Positions 1 through 6,187 of a DNA stretch of 7,460 bases are shown piece by piece. Source of the stretch: Gemmatimonadota bacterium (GTDB lineage: Bacteria > Gemmatimonadota > Gemmatimonadetes > Longimicrobiales > Gaopeijiaceae); contig JAPOOQ010000080.1 in NCBI GenBank assembly GCA_026713345.1, positions 1 to 7,460 on the forward strand. Reading direction: 5' to 3'. Under the pieces are notes generated by a model, which was not told the DNA's origin, did not search any database, and saw only the letters and a program-made list of their open reading frames with translations. The position numbers were made by a program, and so were the translations under genes. The stretch's first letter is position 1. Each line of letters opens with the position of its first letter.

Positions 1-978
1 ATGCTCGTCGACGAAGGCGCGGGCGCCCAGCAGGCCGATCTCCTCGGCGTCCGTGATGAGGACGATGACGTCGTTGCGGAGGGGCGCCCGGGCGCCCAGG
101 GCGCGCACCGTTTCCAGGATGGCGACCACGCCGGAGCCGTCGTCGGCCGCGCCCAGTGCGATCTCGCGGCTGTCGTAGTGGGCGGTGACGAGGACGGCCG
201 GGCCGCCGGGCTCGGTCCCGGGGATGCGCGCCAGGATGTTGCGAACGGTCGCGACGGTCATGGCGCCGCCGTACTCCGCGTCGAAGGAGGTGGCAGTCTG
301 GACGGAGGCGGTGTGGCCGAGGGCGCCGAGCCGGTCGATCAGGTAGTCGCGCGTGCGAGCGTGATTGGGGGAACCGGGGGGCCGCGCCTCCGACGCGATG
401 CGCGCGAGGTGGGACATGGCCCGCGCCGAGGAGAACACCGAGTCGGGGGCGGTGGCCGCGACGGGCGAGGGGACGGTTCGGTACGAGCTCGAGAGCCAGG
501 CCGTGACGAGGAGGAGGAGCAGGGTCGCCGGGCCGCGCAGGCCGCCCCAGGGCGGGGGGGTGGTGGTGGGGGGGTGCGTGGCAGCCGCTGCGGCATCCGC
601 GGCGGCCCGCTTGCGGGATGCCCGCTTCTCGGCGCGCTTCGCCCGCCGCGATTCGCGCTTCGGCCTCTTCGACGCACGATCCTCTGGCGCGCCTGTCGCT
701 GCCTGCTTTGCCTTACCCCGGGCCGCCGCGTCCGCCCGGGGACCCTTGGGACCCTTCGCCGCCGCCGCTCCCGCACCCGCGTCACGCGCTCCCGCCGGCC
801 GGTCGCCGACCGCCGGGGGCGCCCCGGCCGGCCGACCCTCCGCCGCCCCAGCCTCCCCACCCCCCTCCCTCCGTGCGGCCGACTCCTCCGCAATCTCCCG
901 CTCCAGCTCCTCGATCTCGTCTTCGCTGATGCCCAGTTCCTCGAAAGACGGAATCTTCGGCAGCTTGTCGTCGCCCAT
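1..978 (-). CDS. Membrane-anchored M28 family metallopeptidase, C-terminus cut off by window edge
   Basis: Probable zinc aminopeptidase-type M28 enzyme with its catalytic domain outside the cytoplasm. The visible 326 residues contain the first M28 metal motifs: H267-Y-D, the bridging Asp in GAADDGSG (about D279), and DAEEIG with E312 as likely catalytic base and E313 as likely metal ligand. The remaining ligands lie beyond base 1. Before the domain comes an acidic, helix-prone segment (residues 12-36), an Ala/Gly/Pro-rich stretch (37-102), a Lys/Arg-rich stretch (103-124), a Pro/Thr linker, and one membrane segment (about 149-163, a run of five Leu). Positive charge before the membrane segment predicts N-terminus inside. 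The block APDSVFSSARAMSHLARIAS followed by a PPGSPNHARTRDYL-type segment resembles ERMP1/Fxna-like M28 proteins, which often carry more membrane helices C-terminally. An in-frame TGA at 985-987 precedes the ATG, and I found no ATG, GTG or TTG between it and the membrane segment, so the long tail is real if the gene is. No clear Shine-Dalgarno is seen. Confidence 0.88.
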   Translation of the reverse strand, partial: MGDDKLPKIPSFEELGISEDEIEELEREIAEESAARREGGGEAGAAEGRPAGAPPAVGDRPAGARDAGAGAAAAKGPKGPRADAAARGKAKQAATGAPEDRASKRPKRESRRAKRAEKRASRKRAAADAAAAATHPPTTTPPPWGGLRGPATLLLLLVTAWLSSSYRTVPSPVAATAPDSVFSSARAMSHLARIASEARPPGSPNHARTRDYLIDRLGALGHTASVQTATSFDAEYGGAMTVATVRNILARIPGTEPGGPAVLVTAHYDSREIALGAADDGSGVVAILETVRALGARAPLRNDVIVLITDAEEIGLLGARAFVDEH

Positions 979-1001
979 TGTCGGTCAGACTAGCGTGGCA
1001 G

Positions 1002-1030
1002 ATTGTAAAGTAAACATGACATTCTGTGAG
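1002..1030 (-). promoter_or_regulatory. Candidate promoter for the M28 peptidase gene
   Basis: On the minus strand a -35-like CTCACA (1030-1025) is followed after 17 bases by a -10-like TACAAT (1007-1002), each matching the sigma-70 consensus well (4/6 and 5/6). The start of transcription would fall near 995, giving a leader of about 20 bases. The stretch is clearly AT-richer than the surrounding genes, which supports a regulatory role. Direct evidence is limited to the match. Confidence 0.5.
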
Positions 1031-1041
1031 GTGTTGTTTAC
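1010..1041. promoter_or_regulatory. Possible operator: spaced inverted repeat GTAAAC / GTTTAC
   Basis: GTAAAC at 1010-1015 and GTTTAC at 1036-1041 are inverted copies with centres 26 bp apart, flanking and overlapping the candidate -35 and spacer of the M28 promoter. A further TTTAC copy abuts the left half-site (minus strand TTTACTTTAC), and ATGAC occurs next to both half-sites in opposite orientation. The layout suggests a dimeric regulator, but the family cannot be named. Confidence 0.35.
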
Positions 1042-1053
1042 AGTCATGGCTGA

Positions 1054-2508
1054 CTAGATCGGCCCTTGCTCCCACGGCCCCCAAAGGGCGTAGGTCGTGC
1101 TGGACACCGGTTCCCCAATCTCGCGGTCGCCCTGCACGTTGAAGAAGAGCACCCGCCCGTCAGGGCTGAAGCAGGACCCCGCGAATTCACGCGGATCGTC
1201 CTCACCCTCTACGACCGGAGCCCTTACAAGGTTTACGATCCGGCCTTCCCGGTCCAGTCCGCGAACGAACTGATCGTCCGAGCCGTCTTCGCACATGATC
1301 AGGCCACCCCTCGGACTCAGGCAAATGTTGTCGGGGGCCTCCAGTACGTCTCTCGACGGCGATTCGAACACCACGCGGAGTTCGCCCGTGTCGTCGGTGA
1401 GCGGCCTATAGTGGAAGACCTGCCCCGCTCTGGCGTCCCCGCCGTTTGTCGAGACGACGTAGATCCCGTCGTCCCCGTGGAAGGCGCCCTCCAGCCGCGC
1501 GAACCTGGCCGCGCCCTTTGCCATCCCCTGCCAGAAGACCGCCAGGTGGTTTGGCCCGGCGTCCGGGGGATCGGGGTCGTCGATGTCGACCCAGTGGACC
1601 TGGTGCACCTGCCCGGTCGACTGGCCGCGCGCGAGCAGGTAGGTCGGCGCACCGGTGACCGCCATCATCTGAAGCCGTCCGCCAGCGGCCAGCACACCCG
1701 GCCGGTTGGGGATGAAACGGTAGAGGCCCGCCCCGGGACGGCCGCCGGGGTCGTACCAGGTGTCCTCGGTCTCGTACACGATGCCGGTCGCGGGATCGAC
1801 CGCCACCGCCTCGTGGATGAAGCGGCCCATGTCGCGGAGCGGGACCGGATCCACGGGGCCCGTCGCGTCCACGGGCACCTCGAAGATGTACCCGTGCGGC
1901 TCGTCGTAGCCGTCCTCGGGACCCGAGGGGATTTCCTCGCAGGAGAGCCAGCTTCCCCACGGCGTGGGACCGCCGGCACAGTTCACGCGCGTGCCCGCCA
2001 GCGACACGAATTCGTCCACGAGTTCGACGCCGAGATCCATGCCGCTGCCCGATATGCGCACCTCGAGCGATGTCGTTCCGCCGCTTCCCTTCGCATCGTA
2101 GGCGGGATGCCCGATCGGACGCGCGCTCTCCGCATCGTCGACCATCTCGTGGTTGCGGATCAGACGGACGTTGCCGTTGGGAAGAGGAAAGGCTGCCATG
2201 CCGTCGAAGGCGTTGGGGACCGTGAGCCCCGGTCGAACGGAGGACTCGACTCCGCCCAGGCTCAGCCGAATGCAGCGGAAGTTCTCCGGTATCTCGAGTT
2301 CGGGACAGTCGGCACTGGGACCGAGCCTGCCGTACGGGGCGATCAGGAGGTCACGGGGGTCGGGGTGCCGGCCGGCCGGGCCAACGGGCAAGCCGCCGCC
2401 CCGCGCCGACCGGCTCCAGGCGCTCAGGCCGGCCAGGGACGGCGTGATCAGGGCACCGCCGCCGGCGGTCGCAAACTGTCTGAGGAAGGTGCGGCGGGCG
2501 ATCGACAT
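1054..2508 (-). CDS. Tat-exported PhoX-type protein (DUF839), putative alkaline phosphatase
   Basis: A 484-residue DUF839 protein. PhoX enzymes of this fold are periplasmic phosphatases that use iron and calcium to release phosphate from organic esters. The N-terminus has a twin-arginine signal (RRTFLRQ, R5-R6, then a hydrophobic Ala/Gly segment to about residue 30). Family blocks in order: FDGMAAF (101-107), RNHE (118-121), CAGGPTPWGSWLSCEE (177-192, with C177 at the conserved Cys that binds iron in PhoX), GRFIHEAVAVDP (228-239), YETED (245-249), DDGIYVVSTNGG (346-357), APDNICLSP (391-399), and EFAGSCFSPDG (441-451). It is shorter than well-studied PhoX enzymes and I do not see the WGDP-type N-terminal block of classic PhoX, so phosphatase activity and substrate are inferred. 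The start is supported by GGAG about 11 bases upstream. It lies 100 bases downstream of the DUF1028 gene on the same strand and may be co-transcribed with it. No Pho box was recognised. Confidence 0.9.
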   Translation of the reverse strand: MSIARRTFLRQFATAGGGALITPSLAGLSAWSRSARGGGLPVGPAGRHPDPRDLLIAPYGRLGPSADCPELEIPENFRCIRLSLGGVESSVRPGLTVPNAFDGMAAFPLPNGNVRLIRNHEMVDDAESARPIGHPAYDAKGSGGTTSLEVRISGSGMDLGVELVDEFVSLAGTRVNCAGGPTPWGSWLSCEEIPSGPEDGYDEPHGYIFEVPVDATGPVDPVPLRDMGRFIHEAVAVDPATGIVYETEDTWYDPGGRPGAGLYRFIPNRPGVLAAGGRLQMMAVTGAPTYLLARGQSTGQVHQVHWVDIDDPDPPDAGPNHLAVFWQGMAKGAARFARLEGAFHGDDGIYVVSTNGGDARAGQVFHYRPLTDDTGELRVVFESPSRDVLEAPDNICLSPRGGLIMCEDGSDDQFVRGLDREGRIVNLVRAPVVEGEDDPREFAGSCFSPDGRVLFFNVQGDREIGEPVSSTTYALWGPWEQGPI

Positions 2509-2519
2509 GGTTTCACTTT

Positions 2520-2533
2520 CTCCCCGTGCGGGG
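2520..2533 (-). promoter_or_regulatory. Ribosome binding site of the PhoX-type gene overlapped by a small hairpin
   Basis: Reading the minus strand, CCCCG-CA-CGGGG (2533-2522) is a perfect inverted repeat that runs directly into GGGGAGAAAG, the Shine-Dalgarno of the PhoX-type gene (GGAG at 2523-2520). Folding would hide part of the ribosome binding site. The stem is only four to five pairs with a tiny loop, so the effect may be slight. Confidence 0.35.
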
Positions 2534-2608
2534 ATAACTGGAAGACTTGCTCCCCCAAGGCTGCAATGTTCGGTGCAAGTGGGGCAACCCTGGTGACAAA
2601 GTTGTTTC

Positions 2609-3448
2609 CTACCGTCCCTCCGCCTTCCACCGGTCGTAGCGCATCCGGAGAGTCTTGACCGGGTTGGCGTTCTCGTCCGGTCGAATGTTCTCGTCGGTCA
2701 CGTCGATGAACAGCGAGTACGCGCCGTCGTTGAATGACTCGCCCTCCGGATCGTCGGCGTTGGCCACCAGGAGGTACGCGACGTGGGAGGTCTTTTCGTC
2801 GCACGGCGCCTCCGGAATCGGCTCGGACTCGCAGGTGCAGCGGCTGTCGCCACCGGCCGCGTCGGCAGCCTCCATCGCGGCCATGACCCGGTCGGCCATC
2901 GTCCCGGCTTCGGCCTTGAACGCCTCGACCGCGAGGTGCACCACGTCGTCGGACGCCAGGATGTTGCCCTGCACCGAGAAGTAGATCCCGTCGGCGGGAA
3001 TGCTGTCCGCCACCGCCAGCGAGGATGCCCCGTTGCGGCTCCCCGAATGTCCCGCGCAGCGTCCCCGCATATCGACGATGCCGAACTGGCGATTGGCGAA
3101 GCGGGGATCCACGGAGAGCATCTCGATGATCCGGTCGGGCGGCGTCCCCTTCTTCAGCTCGGCGTAGATGAGTTGCTGATTGGCGCGGGTTCCGTCCACT
3201 CCGGCCTGGGCCGCCGCGACGCCGACGCCGGGCACCACGATCGCCTGGATGTCCATCAGACCCTTGGCGGGGAACCCCGCGAAGCGCCCCTGCGGCACAC
3301 ACGTCGCGGAGGCGATGATGACCTGGCCCGTGCGCGTGTCGATCGCGATCACCGACCATGTTGCCGCCAGGGCCACGGGAGAAAGGACCAGCAGCAACAA
3401 CACGGCGAACAGCCGGCGGGCTTGCCGACCGAATGCGAAACGGGTCAT
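2609..3448 (-). CDS. Secreted DUF1028 family protein (Ntn-hydrolase-like)
   Basis: A 279-residue DUF1028 protein, a family related to Ntn hydrolases with no firmly known reaction. Seen in sequence: a Sec signal peptide (basic residues to R12, hydrophobic 13-22, cleavage likely after ALA at residue 28), then family blocks ATWSVIAIDTRTGQ (29-42), ASATC (46-50), GFPAKG (58-63), NRQFGIVDMRGRCAGHSG (119-136), GIYFSVQGNILA (154-165) and AGGDSRC (198-204). The C-terminal third carries Cys at 204, 206 and 216, possibly disulfide-linked outside the cytoplasm, and ends in a charged segment often described in secreted members. The frame is open farther upstream, but the ATG at 3448 has GGAG six bases away and is followed at once by the signal peptide, so it is the preferred start. 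The gene is divergent from the Gfo/Idh/MocA gene and lies upstream of the PhoX-type gene on the same strand. Confidence 0.9.
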   Translation of the reverse strand: MTRFAFGRQARRLFAVLLLLVLSPVALAATWSVIAIDTRTGQVIIASATCVPQGRFAGFPAKGLMDIQAIVVPGVGVAAAQAGVDGTRANQQLIYAELKKGTPPDRIIEMLSVDPRFANRQFGIVDMRGRCAGHSGSRNGASSLAVADSIPADGIYFSVQGNILASDDVVHLAVEAFKAEAGTMADRVMAAMEAADAAGGDSRCTCESEPIPEAPCDEKTSHVAYLLVANADDPEGESFNDGAYSLFIDVTDENIRPDENANPVKTLRMRYDRWKAEGR

Positions 3449-3494
3449 GATAGGCTCCAGTCTGAAGGTTCCCGCCAACTTAGGGAGAGTCGCC
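3449..3494. promoter_or_regulatory. 46-base divergent intergenic region with two ribosome binding sites
   Basis: GGAG on the minus strand (3458-3455) serves the DUF1028 gene, six bases from its ATG. AGGGAGAG on the plus strand (3482-3489) serves the oxidoreductase, five bases from its GTG. This leaves little room for promoters, so each probably overlaps the start of the other gene. Weak candidates are plus-strand TTGCCG (3422-3427), 18 bases, CATGAT (3446-3451), and minus-strand TTGGTC (3506-3501), 18 bases, TAAGTT (3482-3477). The ribosome binding sites are convincing and the promoters are tentative. Confidence 0.5.
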
Positions 3495-4982
3495 GTGTCT
3501 GACCAACTGAACCGCAGGGAATTCGTGGGCCGCACGTCGGCGCTTGCCGCCGGTGCGATGATCGTGCCGCGTCATGTGCTAGGCGGGCCGGGATACCAGG
3601 CTCCCTCCGATATGCTCAACCTGGCCATCATCGGGGTAGGAGGGCAGGGGACCGAGAACGCGCAGGAGTTCGGGGCCGAACACATCGCTGCAATCTGTGA
3701 CGTGGACTTCGGGATCGTCTACCGCCGGGTCCAGGAACGGCTGGTCGACGGACGCGGGAACCCGCGCGAGAAAGGGCAGCGCTGGCAGGAGCAGTTCCTC
3801 CAGACCCGCAAGTACACGGACTTCCGTGAACTGCTCGACCGGGAGGAGGACCTCGACGCCGTCCTGATCGCGACGCCCGACCATCTCCACGCCTCCATCG
3901 CCAAGGCGGCCATGCAGGCGGGCAAGCATGTGTACGTGGAGAAGCCGCTGGCCTTCACCCCCCACGAGTGCCGGGTGCTGGCCGATCTGGCCGAGAGTAC
4001 CCGCGTGGTGACCCAGATGGGGAATCAGGGGCATTCGGGGGAAGGCGCGCCGCTGATCAACGAGTGGATACAGGCCGGTGTGATCGGGGACGTCACCGAG
4101 GTGCACATCTGGACGAACCGGCCGATCTGGCCGCAGGGGATCCAGCGGCCGGGACCCTGGGCGGAAGGCCTCAACCCGGGGTGGTACCAGCAATGGCACC
4201 AGGGCGCGATCCTGTCGCTCGCGGCGGACATGATGGACGCGGGCTTCGAAATGCCGGTCGGGATGGATTGGGACCTGTACCTCGGTCCGACCACGAAGGA
4301 CATCCCCTACCACCCCGTCTACCACCCCTTCAACTGGCGCGGCTGGGTCGACTTCGGGGTCAGCGCGCTGGGAGACATGGGCGCCCACCTCGTAGACCAC
4401 CCGTACTGGGCCCTCGGGCTGACCTACCCCACCACCATCGAGGCCACCTCGACCCCCTGGGGCGGCCCGTCGGAGGACCCCGCCTCCTACCCGCTCGCCA
4501 TGCGGGCGCACTACGAATTCCCGGCCCGGCCCGGGATGCCGCCCGTCGACATGCACTGGTACGACGGCGGCCTGATGCCGCCCCGGCCCGCCACCCTCCC
4601 CGACGAGGTCCGGCTGAACCGCACGGGCGGCGTCATGTTCGTGGGCGACCGGGGGATCCTCATGCACGACACCTACGGCAGCAATCCGCGGCTCTTCCCC
4701 GAGTCGCTCACCGCGGCGGCCGAGGCGGTACCCCGGACCCATCCGCGCATCGAAGGGACCCATCAGGCGAACTGGGTGCAGGCGTGCAAGGAGGGCGGCC
4801 AGGCGTCGTGCCCCTTCGACTACGCCTCGCGGCTCACCGAGGTCATGCTCCTCGGGGTTGTCGCGCTGCGCACCGGCCAGGGCCGAAGGATCCGTTACGA
4901 CGCCGAGAACATGCGCATCACCAACGTCGAGGAGGCGAACCGCTTCCTCACGCGGGAGTACCGGTCGGGCTGGGAGGTCTAG
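3495..4982 (+). CDS. Tat-exported Gfo/Idh/MocA family oxidoreductase
   Basis: A 495-residue NAD(P)-dependent oxidoreductase of the Gfo/Idh/MocA family, whose members oxidise or rearrange sugars and related polyols. The N-terminus has a twin-arginine signal (NRREFVG, R7-R8, then an Ala-rich hydrophobic stretch), so it likely acts outside the cytoplasm with cofactor already bound, as in glucose-fructose oxidoreductase. Rossmann part: LAIIGVGGQG (43-52), CDVD (68-71), VLIATPDHLHA (123-133), and HVYVEKPLA (145-153) with the hallmark E149-K150-P151. C-terminal part: IWTNRPIWPQG (205-215), WDLYLGP (259-265), WRGWVDFG (281-288), and ALGDMGAHLVDHPYW (291-305), where H298 lies in the usual active-site motif. 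The GTG start is chosen because it has a strong Shine-Dalgarno five bases away and is immediately followed by the Tat signal. The frame is open to 3180 but that extension has no family features. The sugar substrate is unknown. Confidence 0.93.
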   Translation: MSDQLNRREFVGRTSALAAGAMIVPRHVLGGPGYQAPSDMLNLAIIGVGGQGTENAQEFGAEHIAAICDVDFGIVYRRVQERLVDGRGNPREKGQRWQEQFLQTRKYTDFRELLDREEDLDAVLIATPDHLHASIAKAAMQAGKHVYVEKPLAFTPHECRVLADLAESTRVVTQMGNQGHSGEGAPLINEWIQAGVIGDVTEVHIWTNRPIWPQGIQRPGPWAEGLNPGWYQQWHQGAILSLAADMMDAGFEMPVGMDWDLYLGPTTKDIPYHPVYHPFNWRGWVDFGVSALGDMGAHLVDHPYWALGLTYPTTIEATSTPWGGPSEDPASYPLAMRAHYEFPARPGMPPVDMHWYDGGLMPPRPATLPDEVRLNRTGGVMFVGDRGILMHDTYGSNPRLFPESLTAAAEAVPRTHPRIEGTHQANWVQACKEGGQASCPFDYASRLTEVMLLGVVALRTGQGRRIRYDAENMRITNVEEANRFLTREYRSGWEV

Positions 4983-5002
4983 CCGGCCGGCCGGTTGGCC
5001 TC
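4974..5002. terminator. Candidate bidirectional terminator hairpin between convergent genes
   Basis: The 29 bases can fold with GAGGTC-T-A pairing to TTGGCCTC (one T:T mismatch and one G:T pair), one bulged G, then CCGG pairing with CCGG around a CCGG loop. The core 4983-4994 is three tandem CCGG units. The hairpin covers the stop codon of the oxidoreductase and touches that of the PLP enzyme, with only 19 bases between the stops. There is no T-run on either side, so it would be a GC-rich stem without the classic U-tract. Confidence 0.4.
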
Positions 5003-6129
5003 TAGGGCGCGGTCTCGCCGAGCGCGACCAGGAACTCGTCGATCTCGTCGGCCGTGTTGTAGAAATGCGGACTGGCGCGCACGACGCCCGGGCGGTTGTC
5101 CACGATGATCCCGCGTTGCGCGAGGTGGGCGACGGCGGGCGCGGGGTCGGGGTGGCGAATGGTGATTACGGCCGAGCGCGCCGACGGGGCATCGCTGACG
5201 CGCGGGGAAAATCCTGCCGCCCGGGACCCGTCGACCAGCCGGTCGGCGAGCATGACGTTGCGTTCCCGGATCGCCTCCATCCCGACCTCGTCGACGATCT
5301 CCTGGCCGCCGAGGGCCGTGTGCACGGTGGCGAGCGCAGGCGTGCCGAGTTCGAAGCGGCGGGCGTCGGCGTGGTAGCGGAAGTCGCCGGGGTTGAAGTC
5401 GAACTGGTCCTGGCTGGCGAACCAGCTCGTGATGGTGGGCTGCAGGGTTGGGATCAGCTCGTCGCGCACGTAGAGATAGGCGAGGCCGGGGCCGCCGCAC
5501 AGCCATTTGAGCGGCCCTGCCGTGTAGAAGTCGACGCCGGCGGAGGGGAGGTCGACGGGGATCTGGCCCGCGCCCTGGTAGCCGTCGATGAGACTGTATG
5601 CACCGGCCCGGCGGGCGATGTCGGCGATGGCGGCCAGGTCCTGGATGGCGCCTGTCGTGAAGAATACGTGACTTGTGGCGATCGCGAGGGTGCGGTCGTC
5701 CACTGCGTCGGCGAACTGCTGCGGGTCGATGTGTACGCCGTCCGGGCTCCGCAGCACCACCATCTCCGCGTCCGGGCGGACCTTCCACTGGTAGAGCAGG
5801 GTGGGGAAGTCCAGCTCGGTCGTGATGATGCGGTTGCGCTCCGCCCAGTCGAGGCTCGAGGAGATGGCGGCCAGGCAGGCGGAGGTCGAGGGCATCAGCG
5901 CGACCGTCCCCGCCGGAGCCGCGAAGAGCGTTTCGATGCGCCCGCGCAGCTCGCCGAGCAGCCCCCACCAGTGTTCGTACCATGCGGATGCGCCATGATC
6001 GTGCCACTTGGCGATGAAATCACGCAGTCGTTCCTCAGCGCGGTCTGAAAGCGCACCGAGGGAACATGAGTTGAGGTAGTTGCGGCGCTGCAGGATGGGG
6101 AAGGCGCTGCGGACTTGTTCGATGGTCAT
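5002..6129 (-). CDS. Class V aminotransferase-fold PLP-dependent enzyme
   Basis: A 375-residue cytoplasmic PLP enzyme with the class V fold (relatives include kynureninase, isopenicillin N epimerase and cysteine desulfurase). Visible residues: FPIL and YLNSCSLGAL near the N-terminus (10-27), STSA (81-84) for cofactor phosphate, H154 in ATSHVFFTTG stacking on the ring, D182 and Q185 in LIDGYQGAGQ, K208 in AGPLKWLCGGPG as the Schiff-base lysine, RRFELGTPA (257-265), and R351 in VVRASPHFYNT as a likely substrate-carboxylate contact. In SufS-type desulfurases the catalytic Cys sits where R351 is here, so this is probably not a desulfurase. The RFELGTP and SPHFYNT blocks are closer to the kynureninase/epimerase-like side. 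Reaction and substrate cannot be named. The frame is open far upstream (antisense to queG), but family homology begins at MTIEQVRSAF. No good Shine-Dalgarno is seen upstream of that ATG. Confidence 0.9.
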   Translation of the reverse strand: MTIEQVRSAFPILQRRNYLNSCSLGALSDRAEERLRDFIAKWHDHGASAWYEHWWGLLGELRGRIETLFAAPAGTVALMPSTSACLAAISSSLDWAERNRIITTELDFPTLLYQWKVRPDAEMVVLRSPDGVHIDPQQFADAVDDRTLAIATSHVFFTTGAIQDLAAIADIARRAGAYSLIDGYQGAGQIPVDLPSAGVDFYTAGPLKWLCGGPGLAYLYVRDELIPTLQPTITSWFASQDQFDFNPGDFRYHADARRFELGTPALATVHTALGGQEIVDEVGMEAIRERNVMLADRLVDGSRAAGFSPRVSDAPSARSAVITIRHPDPAPAVAHLAQRGIIVDNRPGVVRASPHFYNTADEIDEFLVALGETAP

Positions 6130-6149
6130 GGGGGTCGTCCGAATGTCAA

Positions 6150-6187
6150 TTGGCGATCGTGGGCGTCGACCGGGTAAGATACCGGGA
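6150..6187 (+). promoter_or_regulatory. Candidate promoter of queG giving a leaderless mRNA
   Basis: TAAGAT at 6175-6180 is a -10-like box ending six bases before the queG ATG, so transcription would begin at or beside the A of ATG. A -35-like TTGGCG lies at 6150-6155 with a long 19-base spacer. No Shine-Dalgarno precedes the ATG. The same seven bases TAAGATA read on the minus strand give TATCTT (6181-6176), which could serve as the -10 of the divergent PLP-enzyme gene, although I see no good -35 on that side. TTGACA at 6149-6144 (minus) is too close to the PLP-enzyme ATG to be its -35. Confidence 0.45.

Noticed and set aside
1..993. A 330-codon plus-strand open frame at the left edge
   Set aside because: It is the exact reverse-codon mirror of the M28 peptidase frame, whose HYD, DDGSG and DAEEIG motifs show the coding strand.
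1066..2658. A 530-codon open frame on the plus strand over the PhoX-type gene
   Set aside because: The strong PhoX motifs on the other strand explain this region. The plus-strand translation is the usual GC-rich mirror frame rich in Arg, Val, His and Gly.
3180..3494. A 105-residue N-terminal extension of the oxidoreductase
   Set aside because: The Tat signal and strong Shine-Dalgarno fix the start at GTG 3495. The extension is antisense to the DUF1028 gene.
3579..4763. A 394-codon minus-strand open frame inside the oxidoreductase gene
   Set aside because: It is antisense to a gene with clear Gfo/Idh/MocA motifs and has no recognisable domain.
4983..4994. CCGG triple repeat as a possible mobile-element end or attachment site
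   Set aside because: No target duplication, integrase or element is nearby. A hairpin between convergent genes explains it more simply.
6144..6149. Perfect TTGACA on the minus strand upstream of the PLP-enzyme gene
   Set aside because: It lies only 14 bases from the ATG. A matching -10 would fall inside the coding region, where ACCATC is a poor match.
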